Shown here in pieces: positions 9,866 to 19,458 of a DNA stretch of 64,000 nt (positions are counted from its first letter, which is position 1; every line of letters begins with the position of its first letter). The position numbers and the translations under genes are program-made. Source of the DNA: Blautia coccoides (GTDB lineage Bacteria; Bacillota; Clostridia; Lachnospirales; Lachnospiraceae); assembly GCF_034355335.1 (NCBI RefSeq), contig NZ_CP136422.1, positions 15,001 to 79,000 of the forward strand, read 5' to 3'. The notes below the pieces were generated by a model that saw nothing but the letters and a program-made list of their open reading frames with translations, did not search any database and was not told the origin of the DNA.

Positions 9866-10675
9866 ATGAGTAAAAGAAACAAAATCCGCGTGGCTCTCAG
9901 TAGTTTTTTAGTGCTGGCCATAGTAGTAACATGTGTGGCTGTATATCAGTCCGGGAGTAAGAGCACACCGAATGAAAAGGAACTTGTCAAGAATGAGGAG
10001 AATACTTCTGACGAGGCAATGACAACAGAAGAAAAACCTGAGGAGGAATCCCAGGATGCGAACACCACTCAGGTTGAAGGTACAAGAGAAGTGCCGGAAG
10101 AGGCAGATACACAGGCAGAAGCAGTTCAGGAGCCTGCAGCAGAGGAGAATGCGTCTGCTGATGCTTCCGCTGCAGAGAATGCGCAGCCGGAGGCAGATAC
10201 ACAGAATGCATCTGCGGAGGTGGACAACCAGGCAGAAGTGGCAACTGCACCGGATGTTAATTTCACAGAAAGCTCTCTTATGGAGTGGCCGGTAAGCGGA
10301 CAGGTTGTCATTGACTATGATATGGAACACACAGTATATTTTCCTACTCTGAACGAATATAAATACAGCCCGGCAATTGCAATCTCCTCAGAGGTAGATA
10401 CACCGGTTGCCTCTGTTGCAAACGGTCAGATAGTCTCTGTTGAAGAAAGCGTTGAGACAGGCACAACAGTAACCGTTGACCTGGGTAATGGATATCAGGC
10501 AGTTTACGGCCAGTTAAAAGATGTGGCATTCCAGCCGGAACAGTATGTAGAGGCAGGCGCAACACTCGGTTATGTGAATGAGCCTACGAAATACTATACA
10601 AAAGAAGGTGCAAACCTTTACTTTGAACTGAAGAAGGACGGAAGCCCGCTGGATCCTATCCAGTACCTGCCATAA
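9866..10675 (+). CDS. spoIIQ: SpoIIQ-like LytM-domain protein, catalytically degenerate
   Basis: 269 residues. A membrane anchor (about 8-27) is followed by a long acidic Glu/Ala/Thr-rich linker (about 30-135) and a C-terminal LytM (M23) fold from about 140. Position behind spoIID and this layout point to SpoIIQ, which forms the mother cell-forespore channel with SpoIIIAH. All four zinc/catalytic residues of active LytM enzymes are replaced: the HxGxD region reads YSPAIA, YGHL reads YGQL, and HLHFE reads NLYFE. It should therefore have no endopeptidase activity. I chose the ATG at 9866 because GAGGTG lies six bases upstream; a GTG at 9857 is in frame. The gene symbol is by context. Confidence 0.75.
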   Translation: MSKRNKIRVALSSFLVLAIVVTCVAVYQSGSKSTPNEKELVKNEENTSDEAMTTEEKPEEESQDANTTQVEGTREVPEEADTQAEAVQEPAAEENASADASAAENAQPEADTQNASAEVDNQAEVATAPDVNFTESSLMEWPVSGQVVIDYDMEHTVYFPTLNEYKYSPAIAISSEVDTPVASVANGQIVSVEESVETGTTVTVDLGNGYQAVYGQLKDVAFQPEQYVEAGATLGYVNEPTKYYTKEGANLYFELKKDGSPLDPIQYLP

Positions 10676-10741
10676 CTGTAAAAGGGCTGTACGTAAATAA
10701 ACAGACAACGTAAATAGACAGATAAAATAAAGATAAAATAC

Positions 10742-10777
10742 AGGGGTTCCACGATTGACGAGAATCGGGGAACCCCT
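10742..10777. terminator. hairpin after the SpoIIQ-like gene
   Basis: Stem AGGGGTTCC (10742-10750) / GGAACCCCT (10769-10777), with an inner CGATT/AATCG stem. It is followed by AT-rich sequence but no clear T run. The rest of the 363-base gap to the next gene is AT-rich; a TTGACA at about 10949 is the only promoter-like element I see. Confidence 0.55.
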
Positions 10778-11038
10778 ATATTATAAAAAAATATTTCAAT
10801 TACATATAAATAAATGAAAATAAATGATTATGTAATGCTTTGTGAAACCTCTAAAGTGTTATATTTTAATATAGGAAAAGAAAATTTGTATACAATGTAA
10901 ATTTTTTATTAGTTTGTTTGAATTTTTAGTGAATTTTTATTTTGCTGTTGACATTGGAAAAGAATGGTGGGAAAATACAAAGTATAAGGAATTTTATGCT
11001 TTTTTGCAGCAGGAATAAGACGGAATGGAAGGAGTTCT

Positions 11039-13192
11039 ATGCATTTAAAAAGATTGAGCAGAGTTGTGGCAGTAACAGTGGTGCTGACAATGGTTACACC
11101 ATCCGCTGTTTTAGCCAGCGATATGACAAAGGTTGGAACAAATAAAATAGAAACGCCTGAGGATGTGGAGACTGCAAGTATAAAGAACCAGGAAAATACT
11201 GAAAACCTTACAGACACCACAAATCCCGAGAACCCAGATAATCCAAATCCGGAGAATCCTGAAAATCCAAACCCGGATAATCCGAACCCGGATAATCCAA
11301 ATCCAGATAATCCGAACCCGGATAATCCAAATCCGGATAACCCGAACCCGGATAATCCAAATCCGGATAACCCGAACCCGGACAATCCGAACCCGGATAA
11401 TCCAAATCCGGATAACCCGAACCCGGACAATCCGAACCCGGATAATCCAAATCCAGATAATCCGAACCCGGATAACCCGAATCCAGATAACCCGAATCCG
11501 GATAATCCGAACCCGGAGGATCCAGATCCCGAAAACCCAGAAAATCCAGACCCGGAAACCCCGGATACTCCTGAGACCCCGGCAGAGCCTGAACAGCCTG
11601 TAGTTGAAACTCCAGCAGAACCTGAGGCACCGGCAGAAGAACCGGCACAGGATGCGGAGGCAAGCGATAATTTAATAGACAGCCAGCAGACTTTTGTAAT
11701 GCCGGATATCAAAGAAAATTTCCGTTTCCGTACAATCCGTAAGGTTTATGCGTTCGCTTTGGAGAATCTGAATGTATATGAGGAAAAATCCGAGCAGGCA
11801 AGGGTGATAGGAACACTTGATAAAGATGGTGTGTGCTACCTTCTCAGCAATGATGGATTAAAACTGCATCTGGGAACTGAAGAGGAAGAACAGGATATTG
11901 ATACAGACGATGGAACATGGGTATACATAGAATCCGGAACAGTAAGAGGATTTGTGCTTAAGTCAAAGCTGTTGACAGGTGATGAAGCACAGAAAATAGC
12001 AGACGCAAAAGCAAAAGAAAAACAGGAAGCCGAAGAGAAAAATAAAACAGCTGAAAAGAAAATAACTGTTGAAGAGTTTAAAGAAGCAAATGAATTAATT
12101 TCACCGCTGGAAAATAAAGCATTCCTTTATACAAAGACGACTGTAAGATCTACAGTTGTTTCAAAAGATTACGCAGTATGCAAATCTTTGCTTGGAACCA
12201 TTCATGAATCACAGAGCGATAAGAGCCGCGTCATTGGAAATCTGAATCTGGATAATATATGTTACATACTTGCTGACAAAGACAAGGATTGGGTATATGT
12301 AGAGTCTGGTGATGTGAGAGGATTTATTAAAAAGAATGCTCTTTACCTTGACGAGGAAGCGAACAAATTTATAGAAGAACACGGGGAAGAGAATCTGGAG
12401 ACAGCTTCAGAGCTTATCAAACCGGAAGAGAATAGTGCTTGTTACTATACCATCACATCCACAAAGGGCGGAGTTCCCGGTGGCGCGCTGAGACAGTCTA
12501 TTCTGGAATTTGCGTCCCAGTTTGTTGGAAATCCTTATGTCTGGGGCGGTACCAGCCTGACAGACGGTGCGGACTGCTCCGGTTTTGTTCAGAGTATATA
12601 CGCACAGTATGGTTATGACCTTCCGAGAGTTGCGGAGGACCAGGCTTACTACGGTACTCAGATACCGGTTGATGAAGCGCAGCCCGGCGATCTCATATTC
12701 TATTCAAACGGAAGCGAGATTTATCATGTTGTCATGTATGCAGGCGATGGCAAGACCGTAGAGGCAGCTAACAGCCGTGCGGGAATCATAGTAGGAAATG
12801 TAAACACTGCAAATGCCGTATGGGCTACCAGAGTTCTGGATGACACCTACGGATTCTACGGAAGTGATATTGGTGAGATCAATGCATCTTCAGACCAGTA
12901 CGGAGAGTGCTTAGGCACCTATAAGATCACTCATTACTGCGGTGGTGCCTGCTGTAATGACCAGTGGGCAGGCGTGACTTCCACGGGAGCACCTCTGGTG
13001 GAGGGGGATACCATTGCAGTTGACCCCACAATTATCCCTTATGGAACAAAGGTTATCATCAATGGACATATCTTTACCGCATCTGACTGCGGCGGTGCTA
13101 TTAAAGGCAACCACATAGATGTATTTGTCAATGATCATAATCGCGGAAATAATTTAGGTGTATATTTCACTAATGTATATCTTTTAAAATAG
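11039..13192 (+). CDS. secreted SH3 / NlpC-P60 / 3D-domain cell-wall hydrolase with Asn-Pro repeats
   Basis: 717 residues. A signal peptide (about 1-27, ending AVLASD) is followed by a proline-rich spacer with 16 perfect five-residue NPDNP repeats (about 78-157), then a Glu/Pro-rich stretch, two SH3-like domains (about 240-325 and 375-445), an NlpC/P60 peptidase domain and a C-terminal 3D domain. Catalytic Cys513 (GADCSGF) and His563 (IYHVVMY) of NlpC/P60 are present. The 3D domain shows its three Asp residues in AVDPTIIP, ASDCGG and HIDVF, the fold used by MltA-like lytic transglycosylases. It probably cuts peptidoglycan both in peptide and in glycan. A strong GGAAGGAG ribosome site sets the start. 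It is a single-gene unit. Confidence 0.9.
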   Translation: MHLKRLSRVVAVTVVLTMVTPSAVLASDMTKVGTNKIETPEDVETASIKNQENTENLTDTTNPENPDNPNPENPENPNPDNPNPDNPNPDNPNPDNPNPDNPNPDNPNPDNPNPDNPNPDNPNPDNPNPDNPNPDNPNPDNPNPDNPNPDNPNPDNPNPEDPDPENPENPDPETPDTPETPAEPEQPVVETPAEPEAPAEEPAQDAEASDNLIDSQQTFVMPDIKENFRFRTIRKVYAFALENLNVYEEKSEQARVIGTLDKDGVCYLLSNDGLKLHLGTEEEEQDIDTDDGTWVYIESGTVRGFVLKSKLLTGDEAQKIADAKAKEKQEAEEKNKTAEKKITVEEFKEANELISPLENKAFLYTKTTVRSTVVSKDYAVCKSLLGTIHESQSDKSRVIGNLNLDNICYILADKDKDWVYVESGDVRGFIKKNALYLDEEANKFIEEHGEENLETASELIKPEENSACYYTITSTKGGVPGGALRQSILEFASQFVGNPYVWGGTSLTDGADCSGFVQSIYAQYGYDLPRVAEDQAYYGTQIPVDEAQPGDLIFYSNGSEIYHVVMYAGDGKTVEAANSRAGIIVGNVNTANAVWATRVLDDTYGFYGSDIGEINASSDQYGECLGTYKITHYCGGACCNDQWAGVTSTGAPLVEGDTIAVDPTIIPYGTKVIINGHIFTASDCGGAIKGNHIDVFVNDHNRGNNLGVYFTNVYLLK
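11270..11509 (+). repeat. 16 tandem 15-bp repeats coding NPDNP
   Basis: The GAT or GAC codon recurs exactly every 15 bases from 11276 to 11501. At protein level all 16 units are identical, while codons drift between CCG/CCA, AAT/AAC and GAT/GAC. The array is prone to length change and forms an extended spacer that would carry the catalytic domains away from the membrane or through the wall. Confidence 0.95.
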
Positions 13193-13249
13193 CATAACTG
13201 ATAAGTATCTTTATAGTTACGAAACAACAGCACATCTGAATTTCTTTTG

Positions 13250-13274
13250 CAGGGACCGCATTTAGCGGTCCCTG
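13250..13274 (+). terminator. hairpin after the wall hydrolase gene
   Basis: Perfect 10-bp stem CAGGGACCGC / GCGGTCCCTG with a five-base loop, followed by TATTCAC (weak T run). It lies in the 321-base gap before the GIY-YIG gene, where I see no further gene. Confidence 0.6.
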
Positions 13275-13513
13275 TATTCACATTTATGAGACTTTAGAGT
13301 ATAATAAACTATGCGGAACAAGAAAATCCGCAGCCGATCAAATTTTTACAGGATTTATTTTAGAACAGTGTGTCACTGTTCCTCTGCGGAATTATCCGAA
13401 TTTCCGCACATGGGAAAAATACTTTTTTTATCGGCAGCTTTGGAATAGAGGGTGCCGTATTTGCCATTGGCAGGTGCGGTGCCATTACATAGAAGGCAGG
13501 TCAGGGATTTATC

Positions 13514-13750
13514 ATGAATTATACTTATATCCTGAAATGCGGCGACGGCAGTCTGTACACCGGGTGGACCAATGACCTGGAAAAACGTATCAAGTGCCAC
13601 AACGCCGGAAAAGGGGCAAAATACACAAAATCCAGACTTCCTGTGGAGCTGGCCTATTATGAGTCATTTGTGACAAAAGAGGAGGCCATGCGGAGGGAGT
13701 GGGAGATAAAGCGGCTTTCGAGGAAGGACAAGCTCAAATTGTTGACATGA
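13514..13750 (+). CDS. GIY-YIG nuclease-fold protein (UPF0213 type)
   Basis: 78 residues, the whole of the minimal GIY-YIG fold. The motif appears as [17 protein letters not shown] at residues 3-19, followed by the conserved Arg ([15 protein letters not shown]) and Glu ([14 protein letters not shown]). Proteins of this YhbQ/YazA type are widespread single-domain nuclease-like proteins of poorly known role, perhaps in DNA repair. The ribosome site is weak. Its end lies 20 bases before the next gene. Confidence 0.9.
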   Translation: MNYTYILKCGDGSLYTGWTNDLEKRIKCHNAGKGAKYTKSRLPVELAYYESFVTKEEAMRREWEIKRLSRKDKLKLLT

Positions 13751-13770
13751 AGTTCACAGGAGGAAAGAGA

Positions 13771-14331
13771 ATGGGAGATGGAGAGCGCGGTTGGTATTCC
13801 AGGGGAGCAGTTGTCTTTAATCAAATTTTAGGAGCTTTGGAGGTGGCAGGAGGTTTTGCTGCGGCCTTTATCTTTGGCGGAACAGCTATACACAGCACGG
13901 GGGATGGGCAGACCGAGACAGATACAGTGGTAATTCTGTACATATTGGCTGTCATAGCAGCAGTTATTCTCATAAATGGAGCTTTCAGATTCCGGTTGAT
14001 CCATGAAATGAGAGAGTATATACCGATTCTTTCCTCTGACCCGGAGGGGTCTGTGAAGAATCTGTCTTTGCGTATGGGCATTCCGGAGGATGCGGCGGCA
14101 AAAAGACTGAGGAAAATGCTGAGAAAAGGATATATAAAAGGAGCTTACTATGATGCCTCATCCGGGAAATTTATTTTTCTGAATAAGAGGGTTATCTACA
14201 GGCAGGATATGAGCAGTGTTGGAAGCAGTTCTATTGTCACGGTGGAATGTGAAAACTGCGGGGTTTTGAATAAAGTCAGCAGAGGAGGCGTCAAGAGATG
14301 TGATTTCTGCGGGGAAAAGATTAAGGGGTGA
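13771..14331 (+). CDS. two-helix membrane protein with winged-helix-like segment and zinc ribbon
   Basis: 186 residues from the ATG at 13771, chosen because AGGAGGAAAGAGA lies directly upstream. Two membrane helices (about 16-38 and 50-72) precede a helical stretch resembling a winged helix (NLSLRMGIPEDAAAKRLRKMLRKGYI) and a C-terminal CENCG...CDFCG zinc ribbon. I do not recognise a named family; similar proteins in Clostridia are annotated only as hypothetical. The combination suggests a membrane-tethered scaffold, but this is inference. Confidence 0.75.
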   Translation: MGDGERGWYSRGAVVFNQILGALEVAGGFAAAFIFGGTAIHSTGDGQTETDTVVILYILAVIAAVILINGAFRFRLIHEMREYIPILSSDPEGSVKNLSLRMGIPEDAAAKRLRKMLRKGYIKGAYYDASSGKFIFLNKRVIYRQDMSSVGSSSIVTVECENCGVLNKVSRGGVKRCDFCGEKIKG

Positions 14332-14334
14332 AGA

Positions 14335-14358
14335 AAGGCAGCGGGATACCGCTGCCTT
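14335..14358. terminator. hairpin between convergent genes
   Basis: Perfect 10-bp stem AAGGCAGCGG / CCGCTGCCTT with GATA loop, between the plus-strand zinc-ribbon gene and the minus-strand sensor kinase gene; probably serves both. Confidence 0.7.
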
Positions 14359-14379
14359 ATGTAGATTTCCGGTCCCTTA

Positions 14380-16140
14380 TTATAATTCCTGATATGGGAT
14401 TCGTATCCGGACACAGGTTCTGATTCCATATTCACTTGTCACGCTGAGGCCATAGGATTCCCCGTAATACATTTTGATACGCTGATGTACATTTTTCATG
14501 CCAAGTCCCCCATTTTTTCTTGTATCTTCCGGAGATATGAAATCAAGATCCAGATTTTCAAGGGATAGTTTAGAAAATCCTATGCCGTTGTCAATAATGT
14601 CTATAATGACATCCTCCTGCTCCCAGGTGCCTTTTATAATGATTTGCCCGTTTCCCGCTTTTTGCTCCAGTCCATGAACAATGGAATTTTCTATGAGGGG
14701 CTGAATGAGCAGTTTTGGGATTTTTGCACGGTAAAGTTCGGGAGGTATATCAATCTGAACGTCCAGCTTGTCATTGTACCGGAATTTTTGTATGGTCAGG
14801 TAGCAATGGATATTTTCCAGTTCCTTTTCTATAGTGATAAATTCAGGACCGCTTATATTACACCGCATAAAATCCCCAAGTGCCTTAACCATCACAACAA
14901 TCTCTTTATTTCCATTCATGTATGCGATCCATTTTATAGACTCCAGGGTGTTATAGATAAAGTGCGGGTTGATCTGCATCCGGAGAGAGTTCAATTCTGT
15001 CTTCTGCAGCAGGATCTGCTGTTGATTTGTGGTCTGTATTAAATTTTGGACTTCTTTTACCATATCAATGAAATAGTCATATAAGATTCCAATATCATTT
15101 TGATAATACGCAGGCTTGTATACATTAAAATCACCTTTGCCCACGGACTTCATCATCTGACATAGTTTATCCAATGGGATGAATAACTGTTTTGTAACGG
15201 CTATGGAGATAAAAATAGCCGCTATTATCATGGCAAGGGCGATCACAATGACGCAGCCTCTGAGCCAGATGATTTCTTTCTCATAGGAAATATTGGGGAT
15301 CGTACTTACAAGCCTCCATTCTGAGTCGGGTATGATGCAGGAAGTCAGCCATTCCTGGGAGTCGTCTAATTTCCTGCTTATGGTATCCTCTGTAAGCAGA
15401 TCAAAAGAGGGATATACTTTTCCGATTTCTCCTGCTTGGTTGCTGGATAGGATAGTTCCTTTGTCGTCTACAATACAGAGGCGGCCATCTTTAAAATATT
15501 CTTTTTGTTCCAGAATATCAGTCAGCAATTTATCGTCAAAGCGGACTAAAAAGTAGCCGATGATTTTTTGGACACCCAGGTCATTGATAGTTCGTCCTGC
15601 TATGATCATAGGGGTATGTTCCCTTTCAAGAGTCAGCCAGCTCAGGCTCCCCTGCTGACTGTAGAGTGTATCGAGAATAGGGGAGGAGGAAGTGAATTCC
15701 GGATAAGGCTGAGAGATCCAGGCAGACTGTCCGCTGCTGGTCAATATAGTCATTTCTTTTAGGGATTCATTGGCTACAGTCATATTAATCAGTTCTTTTT
15801 CCAGAATTTTTTTCTCATATAAGAAACTGTTTCCCTTTGCATGGTTCATTTTATTTATCTGGGACTGGATGGTTTCGTTATAGCATATGTAGGTTGTCAG
15901 ACTGTCTACCTCTTTTAATTTCGTATGTATATTGGCACTGATCTCGTTTAAAATATCAATACAGTATTTGGAGGTCTTATCACTGATGATCTGCTCAGAG
16001 AGTGTATAACTGATCCCTGTTATGGCAAGGGTGGAAACCGTGATCAAAAGAATCAGCAGAGCTGCGACCAGATGCTGCACAGAAATCCGGTAAATACAGT
16101 CACGGAATGATTTCAGTAATTTTGATATTTTATATCTCAT
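14380..16140 (-). CDS. YesM-type sensor histidine kinase
   Basis: 586 residues from the ATG at 16140, preferred over the one at 16152 because GGAG lies at the right distance. The order is membrane helix (about 20-42), extracellular Cache-like sensor, second membrane helix (about 285-310), HAMP, His_kinase domain with INPHFIYNTLE (His393), and an ATPase domain ending ENSIVHG...DNGIGF...GLGMKNVHQRIKMYYG. This is the LytS/YesM class that senses sugars or their binding proteins. The response regulator gene lies upstream on the same strand, 61 bases away. Together they face the ABC-GH3 operon, their likely target. Confidence 0.93.
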   Translation of the reverse strand: MRYKISKLLKSFRDCIYRISVQHLVAALLILLITVSTLAITGISYTLSEQIISDKTSKYCIDILNEISANIHTKLKEVDSLTTYICYNETIQSQINKMNHAKGNSFLYEKKILEKELINMTVANESLKEMTILTSSGQSAWISQPYPEFTSSSPILDTLYSQQGSLSWLTLEREHTPMIIAGRTINDLGVQKIIGYFLVRFDDKLLTDILEQKEYFKDGRLCIVDDKGTILSSNQAGEIGKVYPSFDLLTEDTISRKLDDSQEWLTSCIIPDSEWRLVSTIPNISYEKEIIWLRGCVIVIALAMIIAAIFISIAVTKQLFIPLDKLCQMMKSVGKGDFNVYKPAYYQNDIGILYDYFIDMVKEVQNLIQTTNQQQILLQKTELNSLRMQINPHFIYNTLESIKWIAYMNGNKEIVVMVKALGDFMRCNISGPEFITIEKELENIHCYLTIQKFRYNDKLDVQIDIPPELYRAKIPKLLIQPLIENSIVHGLEQKAGNGQIIIKGTWEQEDVIIDIIDNGIGFSKLSLENLDLDFISPEDTRKNGGLGMKNVHQRIKMYYGESYGLSVTSEYGIRTCVRIRIPYQEL

Positions 16141-16201
16141 AGGTTTCTCCATCTAAAGTCTTTTTTATGGGCATTCTTGTAACGGTTTGGCCTTCTCACA
16201 G

Positions 16202-17755
16202 CTATATGTTCTTTTTCTTTACTGTTTTCCTATATTCTCTCGGTGTCATTTTATAACGTGTCTTAAACACTTGTCCAAAATATCTGAAATCGCGGAAACC
16301 TGTCCGGCAGGATACTTCACTGATAGACAAGTCCATATCGCATAATAGTGAACAGGCTTTTTCAAGGCGGATGTTTGTTAAGATCTGGCTGAAGGGAAGT
16401 CCGTATTCTTTTTTTAATATACGGGCCAGATAGTCCGCGTTTACATGGATATCCAGGGCAGCTTTGGATATGCTGATATCTTCTGTATAGTGTGCCTCAA
16501 TGTATGTTAAACAGTCTTTTACGATATGATGATAAGAGGTATCTGAGGTACCGTTCAGATCATCAATGCAGTGGGTGAGTATCTGCAGGGTCTGATCTAT
16601 CAGAGCAGACAGGGAATCCGCCTGATTAATGGATAAAAGCTGCTCTGCTTTCAGTCCTGAAAATGCTTCATTTTTCTTTTGTGCCACCAGGCCGGAGGCA
16701 AGAAGGCACAGATCGATCATAGTAAGACGGATTTTTGAGGCAGTGTTCCATGAAGCTCTGTACAGCTCTGTCAGTTCCGACATGGATTCCCGGATAAGGG
16801 TGTAATTACGCTGTTCAAGCTGTGAAAGGATTTTCTGGCAGACAGGCCCGCTGTCTGCCTGGTTTAACAGGCCGGAGACAGAGCCATAGGAGATAAAAGT
16901 TGTTTCAGCATGGGAAAAAAATAAACCCGAGGACTCCATGGCAGTCCTGTAAGCTTCTGATATCTCCTGGCAGGACGAAGTCTCCTTTCCAAGTCCGATT
17001 GAAATGGTACAGTTATGCTCATGAAGGAGTGTTTCCTGCATGGAACAGAGCCAGGCGGACACACGGTCTGTTGTATCGGGAATAGATCCACAGCTTTTTA
17101 TTAGGAGAACAAATTTATTATTTGCAGGGAAAAAGTATACAAAAGAAAAGCAGGGGTCATCCTGGCCTTTTAAAAACGATTCTATTTTACCTGTATCCCC
17201 GGCACTGCAGATCCCCTGGGCAGCCAGATACAGGCCGCTCTTGAAAAAATCAGAGTCTTTTAATGTCAGGAGTTCGTGATTGGTGACATTTTGATTGGTA
17301 TAGATTTGCAGAAGGGTGTTCTGCAGTGTCTGTTTTTGGATTTCAGAAATAGTATCTTGGTTTATCTGCTTATATTGAGTCTCTTCTTCTATTTTTTTTG
17401 CCAGTTTTCCTATTATCTCCAGGACTTCATCGGGATCGCAGGGTTTTAATATATAATCATAGACATGAAGAGAAATAGCCTCCTTTGCATAATTAAAGTT
17501 GTTATGTCCGGTTAACAGTACGCTCTGGATAGAAGGGTTTAACAAATTGGCGGCACGGATCAGTTCAAGTCCGTTGATATCCGGCATCTGTATGTCAGTA
17601 AACAGAATCTGAATGTCCTTTTGTTTTATTATTTCCAGTGCCTCCATGCCGCTGGAGGCAGTGCCGGCCAGACAGACACCAGCTTTTTCCCAAGGAATAA
17701 AAGAAAGTCCTCTTCTCATTACTATTTCATCATCTACAATAAGCATATTTATCAT
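16202..17755 (-). CDS. YesN-type response regulator with AraC DNA-binding domain
   Basis: 517 residues from ATG 17755, chosen for its AGAGGTGA ribosome site; a longer upstream frame lacks one. A receiver domain (1-120) shows DDE at 8-10 and the phosphorylation site Asp54 (LFTDIQMPDING). The middle is a variable region, and the C-terminus is an AraC-type double helix-turn-helix (ISKAALDIHVNADYLARILKKEYGL ... VSCRTGFRDFRYFGQVFKTRYKMTPREYR). It is paired with the kinase just downstream and transcribed away from the ABC transporter operon it probably activates. Promoter sequences in the 363-base divergent gap are not obvious. Confidence 0.93.
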   Translation of the reverse strand: MINMLIVDDEIVMRRGLSFIPWEKAGVCLAGTASSGMEALEIIKQKDIQILFTDIQMPDINGLELIRAANLLNPSIQSVLLTGHNNFNYAKEAISLHVYDYILKPCDPDEVLEIIGKLAKKIEEETQYKQINQDTISEIQKQTLQNTLLQIYTNQNVTNHELLTLKDSDFFKSGLYLAAQGICSAGDTGKIESFLKGQDDPCFSFVYFFPANNKFVLLIKSCGSIPDTTDRVSAWLCSMQETLLHEHNCTISIGLGKETSSCQEISEAYRTAMESSGLFFSHAETTFISYGSVSGLLNQADSGPVCQKILSQLEQRNYTLIRESMSELTELYRASWNTASKIRLTMIDLCLLASGLVAQKKNEAFSGLKAEQLLSINQADSLSALIDQTLQILTHCIDDLNGTSDTSYHHIVKDCLTYIEAHYTEDISISKAALDIHVNADYLARILKKEYGLPFSQILTNIRLEKACSLLCDMDLSISEVSCRTGFRDFRYFGQVFKTRYKMTPREYRKTVKKKNI

Positions 17756-18018
17756 GTGTTCACCTCTGCACAAGCGCATTTTGTCTGAAAGATAATTAAT
17801 TACCGACGTATGTTTATTATATGATTAAAAATAACAAAAAACAACACCGGAAATGGTCAAAAAGTATAATATAAGTGGGAAAATACAGGGAAAAATAAAA
17901 TAAATGTGAATGTGTTATAAAGGTAGGTGAAAATATTATGTTAAAATATACAGAAATACAAACATTTTGCTTCGGAAAATGAATAGAAAGAACAATAACT
18001 GTTCTATATAATAAAATT

Positions 18019-18067
18019 GTAATCATTCAGTACCTTAACAGTTACAACAGGTCTGCTGGATCGTTAC
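18019..18067. repeat. copy of the dispersed GTAAC/ATTCAG repeat
   Basis: The element begins GTAATCATTCAGTACC and ends GGTCTGCTGGATCGTTAC, so its termini are imperfect inverted repeats. It lies in the 363-base gap between the response regulator and the binding-protein gene, about 50 bases before the latter, and could fold in its leader RNA. The rest of the gap is AT-rich without a clear gene. Confidence 0.65.
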
Positions 18068-18118
18068 ATAAAATCAACAGATGGTACCATTGTTAGAAAA
18101 AATACGGAGGAGAAGGTT

Positions 18119-19456
18119 ATGAAGAAAAAGGTATTTGCCATGCTGATGGCAGCAGTTGTGACATTTTCTATGGGGGCATGCGGCTCAGGTGATCAAAAAG
18201 GGGAAGAGGGAAGCAAAAAGGAAGACACAACAGAGGCGGAAGGAAAACCCGTGGAACTCAGTATGATGGTTTGGGATGGGGGAAACGGTGAGGCCGCGGA
18301 GGTTATAGTCCATGATATCATTGACGATTTCAATAAGGAAAATGAGGGGAAAATCAAAATTGTACCTGAGTATCTTCCAAGTGAACAGACCAAAACCAAG
18401 CTTCCGACTTTAATGGCGGCGAATAATGCGCCGGACTTGTTCATGTCGTGGTCAGCCGGATATCTTGAGCCGTATGTAAAAGCAGGTAAAGTATATTCTC
18501 TCCAGGAAGCACTAGACAGTGATCCGGAGTGGAAAAACCAGTTTTTAGACAGTGTAATGGAACATGTCACATATGACGGGGAAATATATGCGATTCCAAC
18601 ACAATTGGCGACCCAGGTGGCATACTACAACAAGGAAATTTATGACAAATTCAATCTGCCTATTCCCAAAACACATGAGGAGTATATTGAAGGGCTGAAA
18701 GTAATACGTGATTCAGGGGAAGGCATTATCCCAATGGCATTTGGAAACAGTACAGCCTGGCCTTCCGCATCGCACAGTGAAATCCTGGCAAACAGGATCG
18801 GCGGAAATGAACCTTTTGACAAAGCACTGGACGGCAGCGGGAAGTGGACGGACGAATCCTTTGTTAAGGCAGCATCCCTGTTACAGGAAATGGCGGATGA
18901 AAAACTGGTTCCCGACGGATATGCCGGCATGACTCCTGAGGAAGCAGTGGAACAGTTTAAATCAGGCAAGGCTGCATCTTTTATCTGGTCCAGTTATTGT
19001 ATCAGCAATTTTGAGGCAGAGGATTCTGCGGTAAAGGATAAAGTTGTGCTTGGAAAGTGCCCCACAGTAGAAGGGGGAAAGGGAGATGAAAACAACTGGC
19101 TCGGACAGGCTGACAGATGTCTGGTTGTAAGTGAGCGCTGTGAGAATAAGGACGCAGCCGTGGAGTTTATCAAATATTATACACAGACAAAATATATGCA
19201 GAAAATGGCAGACGCAGGTACTCTGACGACTATCAATGCGGATAAGCTTGATCTGAGCAATGTTGGTCCGATCGCTTCCCAGATCATGAAACTGCACTCA
19301 GATATGACAGGACTGTTTGTATTCTATGATGTGGCACTTGGCTCTGTGGTAGGAAATGAATATAACAACACAGTACAGGCGATCATGTCAGGAAGTGATT
19401 CCCAGGAAATGTTTGAGAACTTTCAGCAATTCTTTGATGATAACTATGAGAAATAA
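18119..19456 (+). CDS. ABC transporter sugar-binding lipoprotein
   Basis: 445 residues. A lipoprotein signal (1-20, VTFSMGACGS, with the lipidated Cys) and an acidic spacer are followed by a family 1 solute-binding fold (VELSMMVWDGGNGEA ... FNKENEGKIKIVPEYLPS). It captures a sugar or oligosaccharide at the cell surface for the two permeases that follow. The start is set by GGAGGAGAAGG. It is the first gene of a five-gene operon with permeases, GH3 and SDR. As usual for such CUT1 systems no ATPase gene is present; a shared MsmX-like ATPase elsewhere is likely. Confidence 0.94.
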   Translation: MKKKVFAMLMAAVVTFSMGACGSGDQKGEEGSKKEDTTEAEGKPVELSMMVWDGGNGEAAEVIVHDIIDDFNKENEGKIKIVPEYLPSEQTKTKLPTLMAANNAPDLFMSWSAGYLEPYVKAGKVYSLQEALDSDPEWKNQFLDSVMEHVTYDGEIYAIPTQLATQVAYYNKEIYDKFNLPIPKTHEEYIEGLKVIRDSGEGIIPMAFGNSTAWPSASHSEILANRIGGNEPFDKALDGSGKWTDESFVKAASLLQEMADEKLVPDGYAGMTPEEAVEQFKSGKAASFIWSSYCISNFEAEDSAVKDKVVLGKCPTVEGGKGDENNWLGQADRCLVVSERCENKDAAVEFIKYYTQTKYMQKMADAGTLTTINADKLDLSNVGPIASQIMKLHSDMTGLFVFYDVALGSVVGNEYNNTVQAIMSGSDSQEMFENFQQFFDDNYEK

Positions 19457-19458
19457 AA

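Noticed and set aside
11270..11509. Repeat array as a CRISPR
   Set aside because: The units are contiguous 15-bp codon repeats without spacers and lie inside a coding frame.
10909..11712. 267-codon minus-strand frame rich in Gly, Ser, Phe and Leu
   Set aside because: It is the reverse reading of the NPDNP repeat array, with no ribosome site or domain.
13373..13600. Minus-strand frame with two CxxC-like pairs overlapping the GIY-YIG gene
   Set aside because: Its first half is the antisense of the GIY-YIG gene and it lacks a ribosome site at a useful start.
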